From positions 82,944,964-83,008,963 of the forward strand of contig CM057228.1 of NCBI GenBank assembly GCA_029891385.1: a DNA stretch of 64,000 nt, written 5' to 3'. The stretch is from Erythroxylum novogranatense (taxonomy: Eukaryota > Streptophyta > Magnoliopsida > Malpighiales > Erythroxylaceae). The notes under the pieces were generated by a model. It did not search any database, was not told where the DNA came from, and worked only from the letters and a program-made list of their open reading frames with translations. Shown piece by piece: positions 12,411 to 25,525 of the stretch; the stretch's first letter is position 1, and each line of letters starts with the position of its first letter. The position numbers and the translations under genes were made by a program.

Positions 12411-13458
12411 ACGAATATGTGAAAAAAGATAGTATACGCATTTTGTCATGTCAAATGTGGTTGAATTTTATCAAGCAAATGAAAAACAGTGATGGGATTG
12501 CATATATATGATTGATATGTAGCATTTGGTAGAATGATAAAACTTTTAATCATAGTTAGATATTATTCACTTAAATAGACCAAACTAAAGGCATTACTCA
12601 CTTAAATAGACCAAACTAACTCATGATTTGCACGAACAATATGCTTCAGTTGCATATTTTGTGGTTTTTATGATTGCATTACTTTGATATTGTTGGACTA
12701 AATATTTATTATTCAGCACTTCTAAAAGTTGTTTCTTTGTTTGATAAGGCAATGTATAATTCTTGAGCCCCTTAGCAACACAAGGATTAGTAGCTTAAAA
12801 ATGCTATAGATTTAGTTTCTCCTTTTTATTCTTATTTTAAAATTTGTAGTTAGTTTCTTATGATATCAGAGGGCTATTGAAATATTTGGAGAGAACATGT
12901 GAAATGTCACCAATTTTGCTTTCTTTTGAACCTGATGTCAAGAAGTTGCATACATTCCTATAGTAGATGGGATGAATTTTAGACTTTTTGTGACTTCCAG
13001 ATTTATCATTTCTTCTTTATATCTTTATAAATAGGTTGGAAAACTTAGGATAACACCACGAGTTATAATTGGACATAAATTTGGAGGGAAAGGTACTTTT
13101 TGATATGCATAACTATCAAAGGACATTATGCTCTAGTTAAGATAATTCATCTCCTGTATCTTCAATTTCACCTTAAATGTGAATTATTTTGGTGTTGCAT
13201 CTCTCGATCAAGTAGTGTTCTATTGATTACATATTAATCGATATATATGATTGGTTTGCGTATGGAAGTTGAATTTATGAATGCTTGTGATGCTAAATGG
13301 TTATAGAGCATTAAGATGTCTTTGCTTCTGCAGATTGAAAGGGTAATTGCTACTAGCAACGAGAATATTGGACCTTACCATATGTTTATAGTTAGTCTAT
13401 AGTGATTGGATGTATTAACTAAAGTTCCAATAACATATAGACAGTATTAATGTAAAGT
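12411..13458. other. Noncoding spacer with a small tandem duplication
   Basis: No gene is visible. At 12563-12619 the phrase CACTTAAATAGACCAAACTAA occurs twice, 31 bp apart. The transposase remnant at 13459 does not continue into this spacer. Confidence 0.5.
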
Positions 13459-14456
13459 CTACAAATCAACTACAATGGTTCCCTCATTCCTGACTAGCTT
13501 TAACTCAATTCTTGATCTAGGATTAGTAATCCTCAACTCGTGAACGTATCCTTGTAGTTTGACATATTCATTCACATAATCACTCGCCCTCTTTTTTCTC
13601 AATCTCCTCTTTCCAGCTCTACACATACTTGAATTGACAAATATTTTGAGCTTTTCTCCGCATTCTTCAACCATCTTTGTCGTCAAGATGCTAGGCTTCT
13701 CAAGTATTATTTCTCTGAAATGTCCCAACAAGAACTTTGTTGAAACCAATTTAGGTTTGTTGTTCGTAAAACAACTATGCTTGAGATTGTATGTCACCAC
13801 TTTGAAGCACTGTCCATTCCTATCACAAATGACATACAACTTCGATGGGCATTCCTCAGTACTTCTCACTCTAATCCTATGATTTTCACTTTTTTAAACT
13901 TTACATTTTATCCTGTCCGCACTACATATTCCACAACAGAATTTCTAAATTCTTTTGTAGATCTAAACTCTATCCCCAATCTCCAATATGTTCCCACATA
14001 GGATGGATTATGCCTAATACTATTTCTAGGTATTCGTAATAGTTCACCAAGCTCTTCTCTATTTGGATATTCATCACTTATAAAACTAACAAAATCAGTC
14101 GACTTAATTTCAACTGGTTAATAATCATTGGGAATCTTAACTTGTATTTCCTTTACTAACTCCATCAACTCCTAAGTCAACTCCTTACTAACTCCTTCAA
14201 TAGCTCCACAATTTTCCTCCTTACCTTCCTTATCTCCATCCTCTCCTCCAGATGTAGGCAATATCTCAAGTGCAAATGATAGGGTATCTAACATGTGAGT
14301 TACATAAACATAAGTCATTTGGTAGATTTTCATCAAATTAATGAGCATTAGACAACTTTCATTTGATTCAATCAATCTCAAAGGCTCACTAAATTCAAAA
14401 TCGGGTACCCTGTAATAGGTCTTACGGACTTGAAGGTATCCTAACTCCTTTCCCAT
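13459..14456 (-). pseudogene. MuDR/MULE transposase, N-terminal remnant
   Basis: Read on the minus strand in three pieces (14456-14172, about 14110-13900, 13869-13459), this resembles the N-terminal half of plant MuDR-type transposases. First comes a PB1-like region (GKELGYLQVRKTYYRVPDF). Next is a segment with FRSTKEFRNSVVEYV, like the MuDR domain that precedes a basic stretch. Last is a region with CRAGKRRLRKKRASDYVNEY and LRITNPRS, matching the usual 'yrAkr...eeLrrtNPgS' area. Stops and frameshifts separate the pieces, and the catalytic DDE domain and SWIM zinc finger are missing, so it is not functional. It lies between the arms of the long inverted repeat. Confidence 0.7.
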
Positions 14457-16246
14457 CTCACATATTTGCCTATAACTAACATAGTTAAGATCTATTTAAA
14501 AAAAAATACTTGATTACCCATCAACATACTTCAACTCCTACTTTAAAACGAACTTTCCACCATAAAATAACCTGATACTTCCAAATTGGGTCATTATACA
14601 CCTGTTCATAATAAAGGAGAAATAAAATTTGTCAATAAATTGTGTATGTAGTATCACTTTAAATTGCCTCCTAAAAGTGTCCACAATGAACAAAACATAA
14701 TTTAGATTACAAATGAAAATTATAATATTTCATGCATTAAAGATTGCAAACATATAAAAGCAACTGTATCACCAACTACTAGGTAGGGGTAAGGTTACAT
14801 ACTATCGGATCTCTTCAAACTCTGTGCCTCAGTGGAACTCTAACTGGATGTTGATGATGATGATATCAAAACTATAAAAGGATACTACATGCACAGTTAT
14901 GAAAGCTTGTATTGCCAACTTACAATTTGAGGAAAACATAAACACTTAAAATTTCAAAATTGATAAAATAATCCCCAAAAACTTAAACTAATAATCATTC
15001 ATCATAAATAAACTTAAACTGATAATCATGCATCACTTGAATTTTTCATTTGTTGATACAATAGTCCATGAAACACCTCAAATATGAAAAGTACATATTC
15101 AAAGATAGAGTCCCTATTCATACATAAACCACTTCTATTTCAAATATTAAAACCACAAAATTTAAGCCCAGCTCTCGATGTGGAAAAGTATCTCTTACAA
15201 TTTTGGGTTGAATATAATGAAGTCCCTATTACATTCATGGTGTTCTAATAGGTATAAGTAAGCAAATGTGTGCAGTTCGCTAACTTTCATCATTAACAGT
15301 ACTATTGCATGTACCAAAGTATCATTTGGCATAATTCAACACAATCCATGCCTTGATTTGAAACATATAATAGATTGGAAACAAGCCTCGCACTTGCTTG
15401 GTCCATCAACAAACAACAAAGAATAGGCAAGAAATGGAAGAAAGAAAAGGTAACTTGTCTGTAAACTAATAATCATGCATTATAAAATGATACTAATAAA
15501 TTATCACGTAACTTAACTATTTTGGTTAAAGTAGTTATTTTAACTTCATTGAATCAGCAAATTTTTACATTTCAAAGCCATCTTCTTCATAGCATCAGTA
15601 AATTATGCACATGTTAATAATTAATTGATTTAAATATTTAACAATTAGATTTAAGAAGATATAAATTGACAGAGGAATTTCTACATCCAAACCTCAAAAC
15701 TTTATGTGTAAATAAAAAAGAACATTTTCTTCCCTCAAGAGAAATTGGTTGCATTGAAAGAATATGTACATAATATTGAAGTGCATTCACATGTATCAGT
15801 GGAGACTAGAGAAAAAAAAACCTGAATTTGTTCAAAGGAGACGAAAAAGTATCATCTTTTCAAATGTGGACAATTCTATGACCAACACATTCACTACCAA
15901 TGTCTCTCCTCGAACATAAATCTACATATAGGGGACTAAAGCATACATGTAACACCTCAATAAGTATAGGGGACCACAACATACAGTCATAAACAAACAA
16001 GCACAAAAAAATATAATTAGGTACTAAACATATAAACCATAAAAGCTAGATAACAATGGAACTACCACGATGAATTGTCGACTTCTTGTTCCGAAACTCG
16101 AAGATCATGTGAGTTGCTTCTAACATTAGACATAATATGTGGGAGAAGAAGAAATAATTAGAGATCAGGGAAGTTTGAAAGCGTTTGAAGAATATTTAGG
16201 TAGAACTAAAACTAATCAAACTCAAATTGTCTGAAGAAGGACACAA
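14457..16246. other. Noncoding AT-rich spacer
   Basis: About 1.8 kb has no supported gene, RNA or repeat. It runs from the MULE remnant to the TTA target site of the PIF/Harbinger element and may be the rest of the old Mutator-like element. Confidence 0.45.
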
Positions 16247-16249
16247 TTA

Positions 16250-16265
16250 GGCTGCGTTTGGTTGC
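16250..16265 (+). repeat. Left terminal inverted repeat, PIF/Harbinger
   Basis: GGCTGCGTTTGGTTGC follows the TTA target copy. The following bases still loosely parallel the other end, including a shared GGGGACAGT about 125 bp in. Confidence 0.93.
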
Positions 16266-16399
16266 AGTCTCCGATGGCAAATGTAAGCGAGCAGGGTGAA
16301 TCGAATGCGGCCGAGGCGAGTGGTGTTTGGTTGTGGTTGAACGAGGAAGCTGCTTACATCTTATGGGCATAATGTGTTTGGTTGCAGGGGACAGTAAAC

Positions 16400-16967
16400 A
16401 AATATAATGCAAATGACGAATATGCCCCTGGTCCTTAATATGATCATAAATATGTAATCCATTGATATTTTTACTATAAATGGTTTGTATTAGTTTAAAA
16501 AATAACTTGGAATAATAATAACAATTTGAAATTAATCATGATACTCATTAATAATAATTTTAAATTGATGTGGTACTAATATAATACATGTAAGACTACT
16601 AGTATTACTAATAATAGTAATAATAATAACAATAATAAACAAATGATAACAAAAACAAAGTTTATAATACATTTAATAATAAGAATAATAATAATTGTAA
16701 TAAGAAATATATTATAATAATTTTGATAATAATAATTTGGGACCAATAATAATAATATTAATATTAATAATATTCAATACTAAATTAGTAGCAATAGAGT
16801 CAACATACATGCATATACATCATCTAAGGATTAATAGAATTACTTACATAATAGGTTCAACATACATTCATATAAGTCATTACATGATAGGTTCAACATT
16901 CATTGAAAAAAGACATTCAAATACTACTGTTCATAATAACATAATTGCTTCATCATACATAAAGGCC
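16400..16967. other. AT-rich left region of the Harbinger element
   Basis: This is noncoding and contains a degenerate AAT/ATA trinucleotide-rich stretch at about 16500-16790 that may be an eroded microsatellite. It would lie in the 3' region of the element's transcripts. Confidence 0.45.
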
Positions 16968-17333
16968 TTAGAATTTATTAATAATGTACAGAATAATCAT
17001 TCCCACAATGACGCCAATGGCCATGAGTAAAAATTCATGATTCCAATCTTTGTTTGTCTGCAAAGGGGCAACTGCATTGAGTTGTGCATTTGTTGGTTGT
17101 TGGACTGCAGTCGGCATAGAGGAGGAGGACGCATTGGCGATTGGCATGTCTACATTGCGTTGACCTGGGCTATATAATCCCATGGCAAACGCATTTTGTG
17201 CTTCTTCCAATGTCCGATAACCCTTGAATCGAGCATTCGGAAACCCCTCAGTCACTTCTCTGACATCTTCCCAGTTGGTAAAAATACCAACTTCACGTCC
17301 AGCAAATACAACATAAAAATTGTATCGACCCAT
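16968..17333 (-). CDS. Viroplasmin/RNase H1 N-terminal-domain protein with membrane anchor
   Basis: The frame is intact, 121 residues. Residues 1-52 resemble the RNase H1 N-terminal hybrid-binding domain, also found in caulimovirus inclusion-body proteins: YNFYVVFAGREVGIFTNW, then FKGYRTLEEAQNAF. In RNase H1 this fold binds RNA/DNA hybrids or double-stranded RNA. Residues 53-98 are a Ser/Ala/Gln-rich linker and residues 100-118 form one hydrophobic helix (FLLMAIGVIVGMIILYI) near the C-terminus, like a tail anchor. A TTTTCAG acceptor-like site lies just upstream (about 17350), so an upstream exon or 5'-UTR intron is possible. It is 180 bp downstream of, and on the same strand as, the Myb-like gene. 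The domain call is good; any role in transposition is inference. Confidence 0.7.
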   Translation of the reverse strand: MGRYNFYVVFAGREVGIFTNWEDVREVTEGFPNARFKGYRTLEEAQNAFAMGLYSPGQRNVDMPIANASSSSMPTAVQQPTNAQLNAVAPLQTNKDWNHEFLLMAIGVIVGMIILYIINKF

Positions 17334-17512
17334 ATTTTAGAACCTGAAAATAAATCATATTATATCATCATCCAGACACGCAACGAGTATGACAAACATT
17401 AAAAACAAAGTAAAGCAACCAGTGATAAGTCATATAATTGTTCACATCGAATCATTAAAAACAACATATACCCAGTTTCATCACCATCCAAATTTCAAAA
17501 CTAAAAAGCATG

Positions 17513-18467
17513 TCATATGTCTGAATCTAGAAGGCCCTTAACATAAGCCTGTTTAAGCTCTGGTGGTAAACCCCAGTAAATACTCATGAATTCAGGATGC
17601 CCCCCGAATTTCTGTGCAGCCCTGAGAATCTCGTCAACGGAGAAGCCGAAACTGACAAGCTCTTCACCCAACTTAGCTCCTTGCATTCCTGCAATGGCGT
17701 CCGCAATCACCTTAGCATTATCTTTGCTAGTTTCAATAGCAACAAAAATGATCTTGCAAGCCTTTCAGTCGCCGCTTCCGCATCTTCCGTTTCCCTTTAT
17801 TTTGTTCGTTTCCAACTGTTCTTTGGAAGATGCCATGGATCCGAGAACATGGGTTGAAGTAAGCGGAGGAGGAGTTGTTGGCAAGGTGGTTGTTATAGCG
17901 GTCATCAAATATTGGTTCACCGATGGGGCTTCGTCTTACCTTCACCGCATCACCAATATCAACAGAATCTGCAGCAGTACAAGCCCTTCCACGGTGGCTC
18001 TGTCCCGCCTGAAACACAATTTCAAGTCTACTAGAAGCGGGAATGGCTTGCCGAGTGTAGTACTGTTCGGGTGGCTCTGGAGAAACATCGATAACGTCGA
18101 GCGCATCACATACGATAATTGATCGGTATAAGCGGCACAACAATAACCACATAATTACCCGCATCCATTCTTCTAGGACTTGCTTGCTATCGACCTCAAC
18201 GCATTGCTTTGACTCATTCCAGCCAAAGCCACTGCAGTTTAACATGTCAAAAGCTGTTTGATATTTGTCTTTTAACCTTTTCTGCTTATTTTTTACATGT
18301 CTCCTATCGATCCCACACTCAGGAAATTTCTCCACCATCTGCCGAGCAAGAGCTTGGAAAGTACCAGGCTTGAATTGGCCATTATCTGCCCTCTGACCAT
18401 CTATGACAGCCTCTTCCATGAAGGTAACCAAAGCATCTGTTTCACTGTCCGTCCAAATTCTTGACAT
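17513..18467 (-). pseudogene. Myb/SANT-like DNA-binding protein of PIF/Harbinger
   Basis: From ATG at 18467 the protein opens MSRIWTDSETDALVTFMEEA and continues with a Myb/SANT-like domain of about 95 residues (FPECGIDRRHVKNKQKRLKD, then a Trp-containing segment ending EEWMR). PIF/Harbinger elements encode such a protein as transposase partner for DNA binding and nuclear import. A GTAATT after the domain (about 18160) could be a splice donor. Near 17750, after a basic stretch (GKRKMRKRRLK), the frame shifts. The C-terminal part reads from 17710 to TGA at 17513 (VIADAIAGMQG... LRAAQKFGGHPEFMSIYWGL), the usual helical tail. The break may be a 1-bp lesion or an unrecognised intron, so it may not be dead. 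Confidence 0.75.
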
Positions 18468-18767
18468 TACGCCTACACCAAACAATGTCAAGAATCCCAC
18501 AACGTGCCAAATTTGTTCAACAGATGAGTTTAACAAAATATATCATTTGATAGCAAGATGCAAATTAAAAAAGACAATATTGATGTTGCAGTGACATGAT
18601 ATGAAATACTTACATAGGTCATCAATAAAAGAAGATATGCAAACACTCCCTCAATTGATTTACATTTTAATTGTTCACATCTTAATTCACTAATCTAGGC
18701 GACACTCTAAAAGGAAGTTGACAATTTAATTGTTGCTTCTCCATTCATCAAACATGTTCGTGGCTAA

Positions 18768-20115
18768 TTAGTCTCTCCATTGACTCCATTCATTACTTGC
18801 ACGAACACGATCAGCGGTTTGAGCAACGAAGCATCTTCCCAATTGGCATATCCTCGGCTTCCGTCGTAATATTCTCTACGGATCTTCGCCATATGCAACC
18901 TAATAAAGTTGTGCGAGAAGGGTGCATGCAGAATTATGTTAACATGAGTCGTTGCTGAATAAAAGATGGCGTTCTAAGGATTTTCCATCTTTTTTTCAGT
19001 AGGCCAAATGCACGTTCAATCACATTTCTAGCAGATGCGTGTCTCTTATTATACAGCTCCTCTCGGTTTCTAGGTGCCCTCCCATCTCTTGCCCACTCTT
19101 GAATGTGGTATCTTGTGCCTCTAAAAGGTGCAAGGAAGCCAGGACCGTTGGTATAGCCAGCATCGACTAAGTAGTAATTTCCTAAACACAACATGACACA
19201 ATTACTATTTTGGATATTTAGCATCAAACATCTGTGCAAATTTTGGAAGTTGTGTATGATTTAGATGTTACATACCAATTGGCACTTGAAGCCCATTACG
19301 CCTAATAAACGACGATCGTGCAAAACCCTTGAATCCGATCTTGACCCTCCCATCCATGAGAACATAAACAAAGTTCAAGTTCTTATCACGGACCCTAACA
19401 CATTTGTGCATATTTGCCCTTTCCTACCTCATATACGGGTTTCTCTGCTTGGGAGCTGTAATACCTAAATAGGTCCCATCTAGAGCACCAAGGCAACCCT
19501 TTCAACAAAATTCCGGAAAACTAAGTTAGAGTTGAGTAACCCACAATAACGATATTACACTGATTTGTGGTAGCAAACAAAGTTTACTAACCTTAAACCA
19601 TTTCCATCTATAGTGCATTTGTCATTTGGAATTGGTATGGGCTTGACATACAACAGATCTTTGCAGCCTTAATGCGACCTTGAACACACTTATGAAAGGC
19701 CTACTTATTGTTTCTCCCGATCTCATCAACCTTACTTGTAATACTCTATTAGTTTCATTTTGTGCTAATATTAGTAGGAAGATTAGCACCTTTTCTTCAA
19801 TAAGCGAGATGGCGATATTTGCTAGTCCACCATGGGCTTGAAGCATTTCACATAACACTTGTAAATGTCTTAACGTCCATCCTTAAATCCCATGACTATT
19901 CCTATCACCCTCATGCAAAATCCTATGTATATTAGCTTCCACTAGATGGCCTTTGTCAAAGCTCTAGTCCCTAATGCAAGATCACTCCTCTTCCGTTTTC
20001 TACTGTATACTGCCAATACTACCGCAATTACCACTTTCATTAATTCCAAATGCCCATTCCAAACATCAAGAAAAGTCAAAGCCTTGAATATCGCATCACG
20101 ACGCGATTTATCCAT
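18768..20115 (-). pseudogene. PIF/Harbinger DDE transposase (broken)
   Basis: The minus-strand pieces follow HARBI1-type transposases in order: an N-terminal basic helical part (20115-19942), then SIEEKV..LILAQN and RLMRSGETISRPF (19858-19622), WKWFK, GCLGALDGTYLGI with the first catalytic Asp (near 19480), SDSRVLHD with the second Asp (near 19320), YYLVDAGYTNGPGFLAPF, NVIERAFGLLKKRWKILR with the Glu (about 19000), HNFIRLHM, and a SNEWSQWRD end with TAA at 18768. GT...AG introns fit at 19182-19275 and roughly 19500-19592. An in-frame stop and several frameshifts break it, but all three catalytic residues are still legible. Confidence 0.85.
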
Positions 20116-20230
20116 GTTTGGGCACAAAAACTTTCTGCACAGAGTTCACAACGTATTGATCGTTAACTAAAATTCAACATTTAAACACTGTTATGAAAAC
20201 CAGAACCAAAACTCAATAGCTATTAAAAAA

Positions 20231-20264
20231 ATCACTAAAATCACTAAAATCACTAAAATCACTA
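20231..20264 (+). repeat. 9-bp tandem repeat, four copies
   Basis: ATCACTAAA is repeated three times, followed by a partial fourth copy ending ATCACTAG. It lies in noncoding transposon sequence. Confidence 0.9.
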
Positions 20265-22487
20265 GTACATAGAGTCTCGAATCATATTAAGAAAACTTGT
20301 AAAATTAGAATTGAAAAGCAACATACACAACAACATCACATGATTGAGCAATGAACATACATAATTTTCATCCTCAAACACAAGTCATCTGCAAACTTCC
20401 CAAACACAATTGAATTACCTTTAAAAGAAACACAAGATTCTTTTGGACCTTGACGACCTCGACCGAGCTACAACAACCTGCTCACCTAAACACCAAAGAA
20501 AACAAAGGTTAAAAATCATGATTCATTTACAGATCACAAACACAAAAGTAATTGATGATCGCCACATGTCCAGCTCAAACACAAAAGTAAGCAAAAATGA
20601 AGAGTTTAACCTTGCAATGCAATGCAATACAATATTTAACTTGATTGAGCCGTTTTAGAAAGTCATTATTAGTAGATAAGTTTGGGTGTGCATTTGAGGA
20701 ATTTCTTTTTAAAACACGAACTGCAATGTGTATTTTTTTTTAAAATATGAAGTTGTAAGAGTTGGATTCTTTTCACTTGTTATTGTTTGCGATATTCCAT
20801 GCAATATGAAGATTTGAGCAATAAAACTCCTCACAACTGATGGGTGAGTGTAGGGACGTTATAATGCTATAAATGAGTGTATTTAATTAGTCTATCCACC
20901 ACCACCAGAACAATTGATTTGTCGTATAACATAGGTAATTATTTAACAAAATTAAGAGTCATATCAATCCAGATGTATTGAAGAACTGGTAAAGATTACA
21001 ACAAAAATATCAATCAAATACCAATGCCTAGTATCCATTTTGATCCAATGTTAGACAGTTCATGAGCTACAAACATGCTAAAAGAAGTTCTGAAGCAATG
21101 GCTTCACACATTTTTTTAGATCATTTACAATGAAATAAGCTCTACATAGTGATTATGGAATGCGCACAAATTGATAACACATTACGCTTTAAGAGTGACC
21201 ACATGTTGTGGTGTCAACTTTAACTCATCATTCATCAGATTCAAGTCGACAAATTGGAGAAGAGGCATCAAGGAATTCACCTTCTGTAGGAGTAGGACCT
21301 CTGAATTTGAAGCAATTAGACAGACAAAAACATCCACAAAAGAAGAGATTATTAGCATAACAATGTTGTTTATAGGGATTAGCTCACATACTTGCAAAAC
21401 AGCAGCATATCAACTTTATTGGTTCACGTGAAAGAGACTAATTAATCCCCAAAAGAAAAGCAGACCATACTTTTCTCCATATTATTTTACACCATTTGGG
21501 ATGTTATTGAACACCCATCCGATAATAATCAAGCATTATTATGGGAAGCATAGTATTCAAATGATCCAACGGTCCACCAAAGAATCAAAATCCTCCATTA
21601 TTGAGCTGTGAAGTGTCACTTAAAAGTAAATATGAAGTCGTTATATCAAATTCTTAAATGTAGTGAAGAATCATTGAAGATGACCCAATAGGCCAAATCC
21701 CAACAATTCACTTTCTGTATCTGTTAAAAGTTAGTAAGAGTTAAAATCTGAAAGCAACAATAGATGAATGTTGCTTTTAAAAGTCGAAGGGTATCTACCG
21801 TCCACAACTTCCTTCTATTCATCTACTCCTCTTCTTCTCCCCTTCACGAGCCTTATGCTCCTACTAGATCTCTTCTTGTCAAATTATATTGGATTCTTGT
21901 TACGAGCCATAGAGGTAGATATAGTATTCATTTTGATGCAAAACCAGTAGATTTGTGTTAGGAACAATATTTAAACACCGTTTTCTTGTAGCTTCCTTTT
22001 CCTTCTTTCCCCATCATTTACAACAACAATCGTACTAGCACAAATGACACCACAGAGGTTTGGTCGCTGCGTATCTACGGTCATTGGTTGTTTTTAGCTC
22101 TGATTCATGCGAAATCTTGACCTGAGAACTAAAGCAGAGCAAAATTGTAAAGAGAACTTACCATTCAATTGAAGGATAAGGGAGAATGAGAAGGGCATCA
22201 CGAGATAGATCCTGAGAAATGGAATTGGTAGAATGCCAAAGCTGCAAAAGCCAACTCAACTCCATGTACATACAAAGTTCATGCCTCGTTTTTCTTTGAA
22301 GAAATTTCAATTAAAGCCATTTTTAATAACAGACCATTTCGATTCGGAGAAATGGTGCGGTTATAAATCACCACTATCAAATGAAATGAGTGCGATCACT
22401 TTGGTTCACCGCATCGAAGCGTAATAACTATAGCTTTTGTTTTACGGCAATTATATTCTTTGGGCTTCAATCTAAAAAGAGAACACA

Positions 22488-22660
22488 AGACTTGGGTGAC
22501 ACCAAAGACATAAAACTTAACGAGATGAAGAACGTTAACGCAGAGATGAATAACTAGAGCAAGATGTGAGCGAAGAAGAGATCGAAACTTACACTTTTTC
22601 CGAGAGATGAAGAACCAGCGAGAGATGAAGAACGTTAACGCAACCACAAAACTTGGGTCG
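22488..22660 (+). repeat. Imperfect local duplication
   Basis: GATGAAGAACGTTAACGCA occurs at about 22524 and 22624, and ACTTGGGT.GACAC at about 22485 and 22651. The phrases come in opposite order, so this is a rearranged partial duplication rather than a clean tandem repeat. Confidence 0.65.
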
Positions 22661-22917
22661 ACACGAAGAGACGCAAGATCGACACCGGCAAGCCGCCGTT
22701 CCACGGTTGAGGAGAGAGGGAGGCGGCGGTAGAAAGGTGTAGGGCTAAGCGTGGAATGTTTGACGACGGGGGCGTAATGACCCTGTCCTACGGATAGAGG
22801 TAAATGAAAATTGTTTTTACATTTCTTTGGGCAGTGACAAAAGAGGGGGACGGGAACCAAACATCTTCAGGTGACAGGATTTTTATGTTTTGTGCACTGT
22901 CCCCGGTGGCAAGGACG

Positions 22918-22933
22918 GCAACCAAACGCAGCC
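22918..22933 (-). repeat. Right terminal inverted repeat, PIF/Harbinger
   Basis: GCAACCAAACGCAGCC is the exact complement of the left end and is followed by the second TTA. Confidence 0.93.
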
Positions 22934-22949
22934 TTAGGGATCGGGGCTT

Positions 22950-23390
22950 GAGGAAAAAGGAAGAACAGTGGATTAGATTGAAGCTTCAAAATGATGCGTG
23001 ATAGGTCAAAATGAGTAGCACTGGAGAAGAGAAGATTTCTAGACGCAGCATGGGTCCCACTTCCATTAAACTTAGACACCAAATCACTCCGATTAAAAGA
23101 AAGTGAGATCTACTTCTATTTAAATTCAAGCATCAAAACACACCATTTAAATGGTAGTGGGACCCACTTCTGTTTAAACTTTGACTCCCAAAATGTGTCG
23201 TTTAAACACTTCTATTTTTAAAAAAATCAACGTCATCAATGTGAGTCCCATTTTAATAAAATTAAAAAATCATGTTAGAAAAGAAAAATATCATCTGACA
23301 TTTTTAAGGGACAGTAACCTAACACCGTTAGTTTTTCCATTTAGTAAGGGGTTATTGTAAATATTTTTTAAATGTTAAAATTCATTTTGA
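22950..23390 (-). repeat. Right arm of the ~430-bp inverted repeat
   Basis: The reverse complement aligns with 2380-2800. It begins only a few bases outside the Harbinger insertion, which therefore landed at the inner edge of this arm. The two arms have diverged far more than the LARD LTRs, so the inverted repeat is the oldest recognisable structure in the left half. Confidence 0.7.
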
Positions 23391-24060
23391 TGGATCGGTT
23401 TAAATTAAATTTTGGTAAAAATGTGAAAAGTAACTTGGTGAATGTTTGTTTCCATTTTTTTTTAATTTTTAGATTTTTGTTTTCAAATTTCGAAATTTTT
23501 TTGTTTGTTTGAATTTTTAGTTTTTGTTTTGGTTTTGGATTCTTTTGGTTTTCAAAATAATGAAAACCATAAAAAGTGGTTTTGTTTCCTATTTTTTAAT
23601 AATATGATTTACTATCATTTAAATATATATTATTTAATTATTTACTTTTAATAAAATATGAATAATTTAATTCATCATTATATTTATATCTTTAATAAAT
23701 TAAAATTAATTATCCATAAAATTATGAATTATTTTATTTTATTTTATTTTATAATTAAAATATATAAAATTAGATTTAAAATATATAAATATTCAAATAA
23801 AATTTGATTTAATAATTAAAATATATTTTAAATAAATATTAGTTTATAAATAAATTTTAAATTTTAAATTATTTATCTTATTAAAATAACATAATTTTAT
23901 TAATAAATATTATATAAGAGGTTAAATAAATTTATTTAATTAAAAATATTTTATCTTTAAATATTATTTAAAATATAATTATTATTAATGATAAAAAAAC
24001 TATATTAATATTAATGAATAAACAAGTTTTTATTTTTATTTAAAAGAAGAATAAAATAAA
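23391..24060. other. AT-rich noncoding DNA
   Basis: This is very AT-rich with long runs of A/T-only sequence and no frame, repeat or RNA gene that I can support. Confidence 0.5.
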
Positions 24061-25338
<1,278 letters not shown>

Positions 25339-25525
25339 GGTATAAAGGTTTGATAACATACACCTTCACTCGAGTTTTGGGTAGATCGGTGGTATCGAGC
25401 CTCAGGTATGGGCTGGGCTGCCCTACGTCTCGTGTTCGAGGTTGTCGACATCCACTTGCTTAGATCCGGTATGAAAAATAGCAGCAATGAGCGTGGTGGG
25501 TATAAAAGGTTTGATAACATACCTT
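25339..25525 (+). repeat. 160-bp satellite, one unit plus start of next
   Basis: A unit starting TATAAAGGTTTGATAACATA at 25341 restarts at 25501 (160 bp). It is broken at about 25525 by pararetroviral RNase H sequence. The unit contains TGGTATCGAGC at 25390-25400, close to a tRNA-Met primer site. More units lie at 35803-36240. Confidence 0.85.

Larger units (their letters stand above)
20116..22917. other. Noncoding right part of the Harbinger element
   Basis: About 2.8 kb lies upstream of the transposase on its strand and presumably holds promoter and leader. No domain-bearing frame is visible; the longer frames (for example 22396-22860, minus) overlap the terminal region and have no family resemblance. 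It contains short tandem repeats at 20231-20264 and a partial duplication near 22488-22660. Confidence 0.5.
16250..22933 (-). mobile_element. PIF/Harbinger DNA transposon, 6.7 kb
   Basis: Perfect 16-bp terminal inverted repeats, GGCTGCGTTTGGTTGC at 16250-16265 and its complement at 22918-22933, are flanked on each side by TTA (16247-16249, 22934-22936), the classic 3-bp target duplication of this superfamily. Subterminal TTTGGTTG copies recur inside the left end (about 16325, 16377) and ACCAAAC inside the right end. On the minus strand it encodes a DDE transposase (broken), a Myb/SANT-like protein and a small viroplasmin-domain protein. Transposase plus Myb-like protein is the expected pair for this superfamily; the third gene is not. 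Since the transposase is damaged, present activity is unlikely. Confidence 0.93.

Noticed and set aside
17586..18122. 178-codon plus-strand frame
   Set aside because: Antisense to the Myb/SANT-like gene, which has a recognisable domain on the minus strand.
22396..22860. 154-codon minus-strand frame near the right Harbinger end
   Set aside because: Overlaps terminal and subterminal repeats, has no family resemblance, and is better explained as leader or promoter DNA.
25339..25525. TATAAAGG at the start of each satellite unit as a promoter
   Set aside because: It is simply part of a tandem monomer, with no gene downstream and no other promoter evidence.
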